This document shows positions 43,728 to 52,534 of a DNA stretch of 64,000 nt, piece by piece. The first letter of the stretch is position 1. Each line of letters opens with the position of its first letter. The DNA is from Spirosoma aureum (GTDB lineage: Bacteria > Bacteroidota > Bacteroidia > Cytophagales > Spirosomataceae): positions 1,510,501-1,574,500 of the forward strand of contig NZ_CP050063.1 in NCBI RefSeq assembly GCF_011604685.1, written 5' to 3'. The position numbers were made by a program, and so were the translations under genes. Under the pieces are notes generated by a model. The model saw nothing but the letters and a program-made list of their open reading frames with translations, was not told the origin of the DNA and ran no database searches.

Positions 43728-44237
43728 TGGAACAGATTTCCTTATTTTTTCTGCTGATTTACGGTTTTTCTGTACCAGTTCTGGCCCCAAAGAAACCTAC
43801 GCCTTAGGTCGCTCAGCGGTCGAATCGTTTTCTCGTTTATGCTAACGAAAACCGCGCCGACTTACCGGGTGATGTTTGAGGGTAAAACGCTTGTCGACGA
43901 TTCGGAGTTGAGCCTGATAGTTCAGGGAAATGATGTGTTTGGCCCAAATTTTAGCCCGACAAAACCTGTGGTCCAGACAATTGAACTCTCGGCGTTGCCC
44001 GGAATCCAAACCACCTGACACAACAAAGTGGTATGGTAAGCTTCTCCGTGAAATTGGCTGCTGTTGGTGGACATGTGATGCGATTACGGTAAAGCAACCC
44101 AGCAGCTACGGAATCAAACAAAGGGCTGTCGTGGCTGTTTTGATTACATAATTCGCTTTTTTGATGTGAACCCGTGCCACGGTTCGGAACCGTGGCACGG
44201 GTTCACATCAAAAAACTGTACTCAACGCAAAGAAATC
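43728..44237. other. intergenic with a very long inverted repeat; possible degraded gene
   Basis: No convincing gene is present. A 59-codon frame at 43839-44018 (start MLTKTAPTYRV, end LPGIQTT) looks protein-like but has no match I know, so it may be a remnant. The stretch ends in the 29-bp inverted repeat at 44157-44215, just before the DUF4126-like gene. Confidence 0.5.
44157..44215. repeat. 29-bp perfect inverted repeat before the DUF4126-like gene
   Basis: The arms 44157-44185 and 44187-44215 are perfectly complementary around one G. The element ends 22 nt before the start codon at 44238. Its CGTGCCACGGTT core recurs in the inverted repeat at 59537-59614. The outer ends are T6 and A6, so it could act as a bidirectional terminator. 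Confidence 0.97.
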
Positions 44238-44732
44238 ATGAATCGAACGTATTTAGAGACCTTACAGATTGGTATTGTTGCGGGAATGCGCAGTATGATG
44301 GCACCTGCTTTTATCAGCCATAAACTAGCGCACGACCAACCAGGAGGACTAGCCAACTCAAAGCTCCATTTTCTGACTTCACCGACAACGGCGACTATAT
44401 TGAAACTACTGGCCGGGGGTGAACTGGTTGGAGACAAAGTGCCAAACGCCCCCGACCGTACAATGCCTCCCCAATTCATTGGCAGGGTGTTGTCTGGTGC
44501 TTTATCGGGGGCTGCGTTTAGCGAGATCGAGGGCGAATCGGTGGCCTGTGGTGCCCTCATTGGTGGACTGGGCGCGGTGATCGGAACGGTAGCTTTTTTT
44601 CATATCCGTCACTGGCTCACGCATGAACAGGGCCTGCCCGACCCGCTGGTTGCGTTGGCTGAAGATGCAATTGCGATTGGAACAAGCTGGCAACTGATGA
44701 AACCGGACCATTCCGTTCATCAAGAAGCGTAG
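44238..44732 (+). CDS. DUF4126-like membrane protein
   Basis: This 164-residue protein has hydrophobic segments at residues 8-30, about 85-125 and 130-150, separated by charged loops. The N-terminal IGIVAGMRSMMAPAFISH motif and Gly/Ala-rich helices (GALIGGLGAVIGTVAFF) fit DUF4126-type proteins of unknown function. The start at 44238 places the motif at the N-terminus; 24 upstream codons derive from the inverted repeat. A strong terminator (44751-44785) follows. Confidence 0.65.
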   Translation: MNRTYLETLQIGIVAGMRSMMAPAFISHKLAHDQPGGLANSKLHFLTSPTTATILKLLAGGELVGDKVPNAPDRTMPPQFIGRVLSGALSGAAFSEIEGESVACGALIGGLGAVIGTVAFFHIRHWLTHEQGLPDPLVALAEDAIAIGTSWQLMKPDHSVHQEA

Positions 44733-44750
44733 CTTATCGCACTGTTCCTG

Positions 44751-44785
44751 ACAGAAAAGGCGCATCACTGATGCGCCTTTTCTGT
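44751..44785. terminator. rho-independent terminator, 17-bp stem
   Basis: The arms 44751-44767 and 44769-44785 are perfectly complementary around one base, and a T-rich end follows the DUF4126-like gene. Confidence 0.85.
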
Positions 44786-44815
44786 TAAAATCGTCTAAAA
44801 GTCTGCTCACCCTCT

Positions 44816-44823
44816 TATCTTTG
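44816..44823 (+). promoter_or_regulatory. candidate -7 promoter box TATCTTTG for thrA
   Basis: It is a perfect match to the Bacteroidota TAnnTTTG consensus, 115 nt before the thrA start codon and directly after the preceding terminator. No clear -33 TTTG is found. The leader contains repeated ATTCATT/CTCCATT words but no threonine-rich peptide. Confidence 0.4.
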
Positions 44824-44937
44824 CCCTCCCAAAACTACCTTCGTCAACAGCTACTTTAAATGAATGATGGCTAATGTACAATGAATCCTGTGCATGAACC
44901 TGTTATTCATTCTCCATTCTCCATTATTCATTATTTT

Positions 44938-47409
44938 ATGCAGGTTCTGAAATTTGGCGGTACGTCGGTTGGCACTGTCGAAAGTATCAAACAGGTTATC
45001 CAGATTATTGACAATCACCGACAGAATGGCGATCAGATAACAGTTGTGTTTTCGGCAATGGGGGGTATAACAAACCAGCTCATTGAAATTGGCCGGATGG
45101 CTACCACCGGTGAAACCGATTATATGGAATTAGTTCGGCGGATTGAAGACCGGCACTTCAATGTCATTAAAGCGCTGATTCCTGTAAAAGAACAGAGTAA
45201 AGTTTTTGCCCATATTCGGGGCATTATTAATGAACTGGAAGATTTACTCCGGGGAGTGTCGCTTATCCGCGAACTGACGCTTCGTACTCATGACCTCATC
45301 ACCAGTTTTGGCGAACGCTTATCCACAACGGTCATTACCGAATGTGTAAAAAGCCGGGGTATTCCAGCGCAGTTTTGCGATGCCCGTACAATTATTAAAA
45401 CCAATGCACAATTTGGGCAGGCGGAAGTAAACTATAACCTTACGAATCAACTGATTCAGGAGCATTTCGCCAAAACGAATGACCGAGCCGGCGCTCCGGT
45501 GCAAATGGTAACGGGGTTTATTGGCTCGACCGAAAAGAACGAAACAACAACCCTCGGCCGGGGTGGCTCCGACTACACCGCCAGCATCCTTGGAGCAGCC
45601 CTGAACGCCGACATCATCGACATCTGGACCGATGTCGACGGGATGATGACGGCCGATCCGAGGAAGGTGCCCAATGCATTCAATATTCCGACAATTACGT
45701 ATGCCGAAGCGATGGAGTTGTCGCATTTTGGGGCGAAGGTCATTTATCCGCCCAGCCTGCAACCCGCTTTTGCCCGTAACATCCCAATTCGGGTCCTGAA
45801 CACCTTTAATCCAACGCACAGCGGCACGGTAGTTAGCCGTACTGCCGAACGGCGGCAATATACCATTACCGGCATTTCGAGTATCGACGACATCGCCCTG
45901 GTGAACGTGCAGGGATCGGGCATGATTGGTGTTGCGGGTGTATCGGCGAAGTTGTTTGGGGTGCTGGCAGCGCATAAAATCAGCGTAATTCTGATCTCAC
46001 AGGCTTCATCGGAACACTCAATCTGTTTCGCCATCGATCCACGCGGTGCCGAAAATGTGAAAACGATCCTCGACGACGAGTTTGCTACCGAAATTTCGCA
46101 TGGCCATATCGACAATATCGTTATTGAGCGCGACCTATCGGTAATTGCTACCGTGGGTGAAGGCATGAAGAAAAGCTCTGGGATTGCCGGGAAACTGTTT
46201 TCGGTACTGGGCAAAAACGGGGTCAACATTGTGGCCGTTGCGCAGGGTTCGTCGGAGATCAATATTTCGGTCGTTATTAACAAAAATAACCTCTCGAAAG
46301 CGCTTAACTCCCTGCATAACATCTTCTTTCAGTCTGAAGCACGGGTGCTGAATTTGTATCTGGTCGGTACGGGCCTGATCGGTAAAACCCTGCTGAAACA
46401 GATTTTCAACCAGTTCGAATTTCTGCGTACCGAAAAACTCCTGAAGGTGTGTGTTGTGGGCATGACCAATACCAAAAAAATGCTCCTCGATCCCAAAGGC
46501 ATTGCTCTCGACGAATGGCGCGAACGGCTATTGACCGAAGGTGTAACCACCTCGCTACCCGCTTTTGTGGAGAAAATTCAAGATTATAACCTGCCTAACT
46601 CGGTGTTTATCGACTGCACGTCGGATAAAGATATCGTACAGTTTTATGAGTCGTTGTTAGATGCCAACATTTCGGTTGTAACGCCCAACAAAGTGGCCAA
46701 TTCCGGCTCGTATGCCGAATACCGACGATTGCAGCGAACGGCCCTCAACCGGGGTGTCAAGTTTCTCTATGAGACTAATGTCGGGGCCGGATTGCCAATC
46801 ATCAATACCGTGCAGGGCCTGATGACAGCGGGCGACCGTTTCCTGAAAATCGAAGCCATTCTGTCCGGTACGTTATCATTCATTTTCAATACGTTCCGGC
46901 CCGGTATTTCCTTTGCTGATGTAGTCCGGGAAGCCAAAGAAAAAGGTTATACCGAGCCCGATCCCCGCGATGACCTGAGCGGACTGGATGTAGCCCGAAA
47001 AATTCTCATTCTGGCCCGTGAGGCTGGTTTTCCGCTCGAACCTGAGGATGTAACAATCACGAATCTGCTTCCACAGTCGTGTCTCGATGCGCCTACTATT
47101 TCCGCCTTTTTCGAGGAGTTGGAACGCAACAACGCTTACTTTGAGAACTTGCTTGTAGAAGCTGAATCAAAAAGCGAAAAACTCCGGTTTGTTGCCAGTT
47201 TTGAGAATAACAAAGCAACCATTGGGCTGCGGCCGGTAGGAGTCGATCACCCGTTCTATCAGTTAACCGGGGCCGATAATATTGTGTCGTTCACAACGGA
47301 ACGCTACAAAGAGCGCCCGCTGGTAATAAAAGGACCTGGTGCTGGTGCTGAAGTAACGGCTTCGGGGGTGTTCGCCGATGTGGTCAGTATCGGGAGTTAT
47401 TTGGCGTAA
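44938..47409 (+). CDS. thrA: bifunctional aspartate kinase / homoserine dehydrogenase
   Basis: This 823-residue fusion enzyme has the kinase domain first (KFGGTSVGTVESIKQ at residues 4-18, then TLGRGGSDYTAS). Two ACT regulatory domains lie around residues 320-460 (GISSIDDIALVNVQGSGM, VIATVGEGMKK). The homoserine dehydrogenase domain starts near 470 (LVGTGLIGKTLLKQ) and carries TPNKVANSGSY, YETNVGAGLPI and GYTEPDPRDDLSGLDVARK. It feeds threonine and methionine synthesis; the ACT domains imply end-product inhibition. The start at 44938 matches the family N-terminus. No thrB or thrC follows; the next gene is convergent. Confidence 0.97.
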   Translation: MQVLKFGGTSVGTVESIKQVIQIIDNHRQNGDQITVVFSAMGGITNQLIEIGRMATTGETDYMELVRRIEDRHFNVIKALIPVKEQSKVFAHIRGIINELEDLLRGVSLIRELTLRTHDLITSFGERLSTTVITECVKSRGIPAQFCDARTIIKTNAQFGQAEVNYNLTNQLIQEHFAKTNDRAGAPVQMVTGFIGSTEKNETTTLGRGGSDYTASILGAALNADIIDIWTDVDGMMTADPRKVPNAFNIPTITYAEAMELSHFGAKVIYPPSLQPAFARNIPIRVLNTFNPTHSGTVVSRTAERRQYTITGISSIDDIALVNVQGSGMIGVAGVSAKLFGVLAAHKISVILISQASSEHSICFAIDPRGAENVKTILDDEFATEISHGHIDNIVIERDLSVIATVGEGMKKSSGIAGKLFSVLGKNGVNIVAVAQGSSEINISVVINKNNLSKALNSLHNIFFQSEARVLNLYLVGTGLIGKTLLKQIFNQFEFLRTEKLLKVCVVGMTNTKKMLLDPKGIALDEWRERLLTEGVTTSLPAFVEKIQDYNLPNSVFIDCTSDKDIVQFYESLLDANISVVTPNKVANSGSYAEYRRLQRTALNRGVKFLYETNVGAGLPIINTVQGLMTAGDRFLKIEAILSGTLSFIFNTFRPGISFADVVREAKEKGYTEPDPRDDLSGLDVARKILILAREAGFPLEPEDVTITNLLPQSCLDAPTISAFFEELERNNAYFENLLVEAESKSEKLRFVASFENNKATIGLRPVGVDHPFYQLTGADNIVSFTTERYKERPLVIKGPGAGAEVTASGVFADVVSIGSYLA

Positions 47410-48276
47410 TTAATCACACTGATAGGTAAACGACTGTCTGTTTTTTTTCGTCACCGGATCAGGAACGCTTGACTGATAGAGTAATGCGTTCTGGTCCTGA
47501 CTCGTTAGCTTGTTATCGGTGTCATACACGGGCGTGAAGGTCGATGACTCGCGGAGGTTCGACCGGCTGCCTGTCGCCGTCAGGTTATAAGCCTTCAGGG
47601 AGAGCGGGGAATTGATTTGCCAGAAGCGGCCGGGTCGCGTTTCAACAGTCTGACTCAGTGCCACAACCGTCAGCAAAGGCAGTTCATCAAAGCGTTTATA
47701 GGGCGAAGGTTTCGTATCGAATACGTACTCCGTTTCCTGCTGAACAACAGATCCATCAGTTAACGTAAATTGAGCACGTTCGTTGGTCAGGTTTCCGTTG
47801 GTATCGTAACTGAAAGTATAGACCCGTTGCTTGGTTAGCGAATTAGTTGGTAACACCTGCCGGTTTTCCGTGATTTTAGTCATACGCCCCGATGGGTTAT
47901 ACTCCATTACAAACGTAGACATCACTTTCCCTCCCCGGCTGAACGTTGAACTTGTTGGCGTTGTGGCTGATCCGTAAGCCAGCATTATAATATCCTGACC
48001 ATTTGTTGCCGATGCAATGCGGGAATCCGTAAAGGCTGTGGTAAAGGTAGCATCCTGGCTTTTTGATTTTTCGGCAATGGATGCCAATGTCCCCTTGTTA
48101 TACGCGAACGTTCGTTTTAGCTCGTCGGTCAATTGGCCGGTGGATTCTACAAGCTGATCGGTTGTATTGCTCAGGCGGCAGGTAGCAATAACCGGGTTCT
48201 CCTCCGATTTGCAGGCATACATTCCTGCCAGCAAAGTTGCTATGAATAGAGAAATTAGTAGAAATTTAGTTTTCAT
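47410..48276 (-). CDS. hypothetical lipoprotein
   Basis: This 288-residue protein has a lipoprotein signal (SLFIATLLAGMYAC, Cys22). The mature part is beta-rich with two YD-like patterns (VMEYNPSGRMTKITENR and FSYDTNGNLTNERAQF), as in large families of Bacteroidota surface lipoproteins with RHS-like repeats, but no family can be named. The start at 48276 gives the signal peptide. It directly abuts the stop of thrA (convergent, no gap). Confidence 0.7.
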   Translation of the reverse strand: MKTKFLLISLFIATLLAGMYACKSEENPVIATCRLSNTTDQLVESTGQLTDELKRTFAYNKGTLASIAEKSKSQDATFTTAFTDSRIASATNGQDIIMLAYGSATTPTSSTFSRGGKVMSTFVMEYNPSGRMTKITENRQVLPTNSLTKQRVYTFSYDTNGNLTNERAQFTLTDGSVVQQETEYVFDTKPSPYKRFDELPLLTVVALSQTVETRPGRFWQINSPLSLKAYNLTATGSRSNLRESSTFTPVYDTDNKLTSQDQNALLYQSSVPDPVTKKNRQSFTYQCD

Positions 48277-48440
48277 ATCTAGCTGGATAAGCAATAGCAA
48301 ATGTATAGTTCTACAATAGTCTTACCTAAAGTGTACGCTTAAAAAATTGTAGCTTCGCAACAGGTTATAGCGTTGTTTTGAGAGAACGACTTATTGCTAT
48401 ACTTTAGGACACCAAAAAAGAAGAAAATCGTTGTATTCAC

Positions 48441-50030
48441 GTGCTAACAGAAACTCATCAGCAACCACTTATTGAAAATATCCGCGCCATCGGTCATTCC
48501 GAAGCGGTTCGGCGTTTCTTTGGCTTGCTAAAGGAGTTAATTGATATTATTAACCTGCCCAATGGCGACGCGCGGCTGGCTTTTTCGCCGGGCCGACGCG
48601 AAAAGGGTGTTATTTCGGCCGATATCAACTTCTTTCAGGCACTGCGCATCCAAAAACCGCGTAGGGGAGAGGTCGAATACCATCTGACAGTAAAGAAATC
48701 ATGTCAGGATCGCCTGAAAAGCATCGATGAACTCGTCTTTGAACCCATTACCGAAAAATCGGATTACCTGGGGGTTATTGTGGGCCAGTCGAACGTTCAT
48801 TTGCTGTATCAGCCAACACTGCGAACGTGCTGGGAAGATTGCCTGCTCGAACTCGTTGAGAGTACGAAACGAGGACCGCATTCGGCCCGGCATAATGCGG
48901 ATGTGTATCGGGCGGCCGAAGATGAAGCATTTCTGAGCGATCTTATTCGGCTCGCCGATGATCCTACACTCGGCGAACGGGGTATGAATGGTCATGCTGT
49001 GGAAGAACCCGAAGCCGGTTATGAAGTCCTCCCAGACTTGCCCATTCAGCCGCATAACCTGATTTTGTTCGGGCCGCCGGGTACGGGAAAAACATTTGCC
49101 TTACAGCCGTATTTACAAAAAGAGAATTCGAGCCTGATTACCTTCCATCCATCCTATAGCTACGAGGAATTCGTTGAAGGTATCCGGCCGGAAGTGATCA
49201 ATGGGCAGATCAGTTACCGAATCCGAAGAGGTATTTTTCACAAAGCGTGCCTGTCGGCGATTCATCTGGCCGGTTATGCTACACTGGCCGATTGCCTGAA
49301 CGATACAGCCGAAAATCGAACCCGTCGGCTCCGGCAGGCTCCGGCCCATTATCTGCTTATCGATGAAGTGAACCGAGCCAATGTTGCCAGCGTATTCGGC
49401 GATTTGATCACACTCCTCGAAGCCGACAAACGACTTGGCGCCGAGAATGAATTATGGCTAACATTACCCTACTCGCAGGAACGGTTCGGGGTCCCCATCA
49501 ATCTGTTTGTAGTTGGAACGATGAACACAACCGACCGTTCGATTGCCCTGCTGGATATTGCCTTGCGTCGACGGTTTGCCTTCCGGGAAATGACACCTGA
49601 TCCAACGGTCCTGAGTTTTGTAGATGGCGTCGATTTAGCCCAATTACTCCGAACTATAAATGAACGGATTGAATACCTCCTTGATCGGGACCACCAGATT
49701 GGCCATGCGTACCTGACAACCATAGCGACTCATGCTGAGCTGTGCGATGCTTTTCGGGATCGAATTATCCCACTGTTGCAGGAGTATTTTTTCAATGATT
49801 GGGCAAAAATTCAACTGGTTCTGGGCGATAATCCAGCGTGGGGTAAAGATCCCGATCAGCGACTGGTCTGGGTGAAAAAGAAATACACCGCGTCAACAGC
49901 TGCAAAATTATTTGGTGAAATGCCCGATTCGGTCGAGGAGGTCATTACCTATGAAATAAATCCCCATTTACAGCGGGGCGATTATGAACAGGTGTCGGTC
50001 GATGTGTTCATTAAAATTTACCAGAAATAG
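48441..50030 (+). CDS. McrB-type AAA+ GTPase without adjacent McrC
   Basis: This 529-residue protein has residues 1-200 forming a domain I do not recognise (includes RREKGVISADINFFQALRI). Residues 203-420 are a McrB-family AAA+ motor: Walker A GPPGTGKT at 211-218, FHPSYSYEEFVEGIRP, Walker B YLLIDEVNRA at 304-313, the McrB signature GTMNTTDRS at 359-367, and the arginine-rich ALRRRFAF sensor region. In McrBC, McrB recognises modified DNA through its N-terminus and McrC supplies the nuclease. No mcrC or other nuclease gene follows: the next gene is a dehydrogenase. It is a candidate stand-alone defence or DNA-processing motor. Confidence 0.86.
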   Translation: MLTETHQQPLIENIRAIGHSEAVRRFFGLLKELIDIINLPNGDARLAFSPGRREKGVISADINFFQALRIQKPRRGEVEYHLTVKKSCQDRLKSIDELVFEPITEKSDYLGVIVGQSNVHLLYQPTLRTCWEDCLLELVESTKRGPHSARHNADVYRAAEDEAFLSDLIRLADDPTLGERGMNGHAVEEPEAGYEVLPDLPIQPHNLILFGPPGTGKTFALQPYLQKENSSLITFHPSYSYEEFVEGIRPEVINGQISYRIRRGIFHKACLSAIHLAGYATLADCLNDTAENRTRRLRQAPAHYLLIDEVNRANVASVFGDLITLLEADKRLGAENELWLTLPYSQERFGVPINLFVVGTMNTTDRSIALLDIALRRRFAFREMTPDPTVLSFVDGVDLAQLLRTINERIEYLLDRDHQIGHAYLTTIATHAELCDAFRDRIIPLLQEYFFNDWAKIQLVLGDNPAWGKDPDQRLVWVKKKYTASTAAKLFGEMPDSVEEVITYEINPHLQRGDYEQVSVDVFIKIYQK

Positions 50031-50096
50031 TAACGCAGACGGGATGTCTGCTTTAGTCGTTAGGTATAAAAAGCGGACTAGACGTTCGCATGATGT

Positions 50097-51128
50097 ATGA
50101 AAGCACTTGTTTTAACCGAATACAATCAGTTCGATCTACAGGACGTGCCAAAGCCGACGGTTCGGCCCAATGAAGTATTGGTACGGGTTCAGGCGGTGGG
50201 CATCTGTGGTTCCGATGTTCATGGCATGGACGGTAGCAGTGGCCGACGCATTCCACCCATCGTTATGGGCCACGAAGCGTCGGGTATTATTGCCGAAGTA
50301 GGTGCCGATGTTCACAATTGGGCGACTGGCGACCGCGTTACATTTGATTCAACAGTATATGCTCTCGATGACTGGTATAGCCGTCGGGGTATGTATAATC
50401 TTAGTGATGGCCGTGAAGTCGTAGGGGTATCTACGCCGGATTTTAAACGACAGGGCGCTTTTGCCGAATACGTGGCTGTTCCACAGCATATTCTGTATGC
50501 CATTCCCGATAATGTATCCTTCACACAGGCTGCACTGGTAGAACCCGTTGCGGTTGCGCTGCATGCGGTTGGCCTGACACCCATTCAGGTTAATGATTCG
50601 GCCGTTGTTGTTGGAGCGGGCATGATCGGGCTGTTCGTTATTCAGGTGCTTAAACTGGCCGGTTGCGGCTCCATCATCGCTATTGACCTCGACGACGACC
50701 GATTGGCGCTGGCTAAAACTCTGGGTGCCACACATACGCTCAATGCCCGAAGTGGCGATATGGCCAAACAGGTACAGGCAATCACCAACGGGCGTGGCGC
50801 TGATGTGTCTTTTGAGGTAGTTGGCGCTGGCCCAACTGTCAAAACCGCCATCGACTGTGTGCGGAAGGGAGCGACCGTAACGCTGGTCGGAAATCTGGCG
50901 CCCACCGTCGAAATGCCATTGCAGGCTGTGGTAACCCGGCAATTGAGGTTGCAGGGTTCCTGTGCCATAAATGGGGAATATGAAGCCGCACTGGCGCTGA
51001 TTTCGTCGGGACGCATGAACGTCGAAGCCATTCTTAGCGCGGAAGTACCTCTCGAAGAAGGGGCCGACTGGTTTCGGCGGCTCTATGAAAAAGAAAAGGG
51101 ATTAATTAAAGTGGTTCTGAAGCCGTAA
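50097..51128 (+). CDS. medium-chain (sorbitol/butanediol-type) dehydrogenase lacking structural zinc cysteines
   Basis: This 343-residue protein keeps the catalytic zinc site (Cys in GICGSDVHG, His-Glu in GHEASG, Glu in VEPVAVALHAVG) and the NAD(P) fold (VVVGAGMIGLFVIQVLKLAG, then AIDLDDDR). The structural-zinc loop, normally CGxCxxC...C, reads STVYALDDWYSRRGMYNLSD: all four cysteines are replaced (A, D, S, S at the aligned positions). It likely oxidises a polyol or alcohol at C2; the substrate is unknown. A terminator (51156-51190) follows, and the next gene is an oxidoreductase on the same strand. Confidence 0.9.
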   Translation: MKALVLTEYNQFDLQDVPKPTVRPNEVLVRVQAVGICGSDVHGMDGSSGRRIPPIVMGHEASGIIAEVGADVHNWATGDRVTFDSTVYALDDWYSRRGMYNLSDGREVVGVSTPDFKRQGAFAEYVAVPQHILYAIPDNVSFTQAALVEPVAVALHAVGLTPIQVNDSAVVVGAGMIGLFVIQVLKLAGCGSIIAIDLDDDRLALAKTLGATHTLNARSGDMAKQVQAITNGRGADVSFEVVGAGPTVKTAIDCVRKGATVTLVGNLAPTVEMPLQAVVTRQLRLQGSCAINGEYEAALALISSGRMNVEAILSAEVPLEEGADWFRRLYEKEKGLIKVVLKP

Positions 51129-51155
51129 TCACTGTTTCGTACACCACTCGAAGAT

Positions 51156-51190
51156 AGCCGGGTACAGATCAGCAACGGTTTGACCCGGCT
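51156..51190 (+). terminator. hairpin terminator after the dehydrogenase
   Basis: The stem AGCCGGGT/ACCCGGCT is followed by TTCTTGTTTT. Confidence 0.6.
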
Positions 51191-51395
51191 TTCTTGTTTT
51201 ATGTGATCACCAAATTTTTCGGACAAACTCGTTGAATCAATAGTTTATGATTCCGACTTTGTTTGAGCTTATGCTTTAATTAGTGCAAAACAAATCAGTA
51301 GATATGTGGCAAGTGCATTCATTTAGATAGTATTGATGGAGCAGTTCCGCATGGTAGGCAAAAGCCGTACTATTGAAAGTTAACAAATCGCTATT

Positions 51396-52460
51396 ATGAA
51401 TATCGCCATTATCGGCCCTGGCAAAGTGGCTCACCTTCATGCCAAAGCCGTTTTGCAAACGCCCGACACCCAATTGGTTGCTGTCTATGGGCGGACCTAT
51501 CAAAAAGCAGAAGATTTTGCCAACCAATACGGTATCCGGGCTTACAGCGACATATACGACATGGTCGATCGTGAGAATGTCGATCTGTGCCTGGTTTGTA
51601 CGACACATCCCGCCCATCGCGAACCTACGGTAGCGGCTCTCAATGCGGGGTCACACGTATTGGTCGAAAAGCCGCTTGCGTCGTCGCTCGAAGATTGTGA
51701 CGCAATGATCGAAGCCGCTAACCGCAACAACCGTTATCTGGGTGTTATCAGCCAGCGACGTTTCTACGAACCCAGCCAGCGAATTCGCCGGGCTATTAAC
51801 GAGGGAAAAATAGGAACGCCTGTACTCGGAACGGTTCAGATGCTCGGTTGGCGCAGTGAAGCCTATTATCAAAGTGATGCCTGGCGAGGAACCTGGGCTG
51901 ACGAAGGCGGAGGTGTTCTGGTCAATCAGTCGCCACACCAGTTGGATCTGCTTCTATGGTACATGGGCGAGATTGACGAAGTGTATGGTGTGTGGCGCAA
52001 CCTGAACCACCCCTATATTGAAGTAGATGATACGGCCCTGGCTATCATCAAGTTTAAGAACGGCGGGCTGGGAAATATCATCGTGAGTAATTCGCAGAAG
52101 CCGGGCATTTTCGGTAAGGTTCATGTTCACGGTGAAAACGGCGCATCGGTAGGTGTTCAGACCGACGGTGGCGCTTTGTTCATTGCCGGGATGTCGAGTA
52201 TTACCGATCCACCCGTCAATGATCTCTGGACAGTGCCCGGCGAAGAGAATCTATTGGCTCAGTTCGTTGAAGAAGACACCGCTTTCTTTAACACAATCGA
52301 CGCAACAGTTTATTACTTCGGACTCCAGATTGCCGAATTCCGGGATGCCATTCGCGAGAACCGCCCGCCATCGGTAACGGGAGACGATGGCCGAAAGGTA
52401 GTTGCCCTGTTTCAGGCTATTTATGAATCGACTCGCACGGGTTTACCGGTGAAGCTGTGA
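51396..52460 (+). CDS. Gfo/Idh/MocA family oxidoreductase
   Basis: This 354-residue cytoplasmic protein has an NAD site IAIIGPGKVAHLHAKAVLQ, CLVCTTHPAHREPTVAALNA, the catalytic EKPLASSLEDCDAM motif and the downstream GGGVLVNQSPHQLDLLLW with conserved His. No signal peptide is present, unlike the first copy at 23436. Together with the upstream dehydrogenase it suggests a sugar or inositol-like oxidation step, though there is a 267-bp gap with a terminator between them, so co-transcription is doubtful. Substrate unknown. Confidence 0.92.
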   Translation: MNIAIIGPGKVAHLHAKAVLQTPDTQLVAVYGRTYQKAEDFANQYGIRAYSDIYDMVDRENVDLCLVCTTHPAHREPTVAALNAGSHVLVEKPLASSLEDCDAMIEAANRNNRYLGVISQRRFYEPSQRIRRAINEGKIGTPVLGTVQMLGWRSEAYYQSDAWRGTWADEGGGVLVNQSPHQLDLLLWYMGEIDEVYGVWRNLNHPYIEVDDTALAIIKFKNGGLGNIIVSNSQKPGIFGKVHVHGENGASVGVQTDGGALFIAGMSSITDPPVNDLWTVPGEENLLAQFVEEDTAFFNTIDATVYYFGLQIAEFRDAIRENRPPSVTGDDGRKVVALFQAIYESTRTGLPVKL

Positions 52461-52468
52461 AAATAAAA

Positions 52469-52511
52469 AACGGGAAGTGAGAAAGAGCATAATCCTTTCC
52501 CGCTTCCCGTT
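52469..52511. terminator. bidirectional hairpin terminator
   Basis: The stem AACGGGAAG/CTTCCCGTT is partly extended inward and lies between the convergent oxidoreductase and SusD genes. Confidence 0.75.
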
Positions 52512-52534
52512 TATTTCCTTCGTTTTACTTTTTC

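Noticed and set aside
44881..44937. Possible threonine leader peptide or longer ThrA N-terminus
   Set aside because: The extra codons have no threonine/isoleucine run, and the family N-terminus starts exactly at MQVLKFGG (44938).
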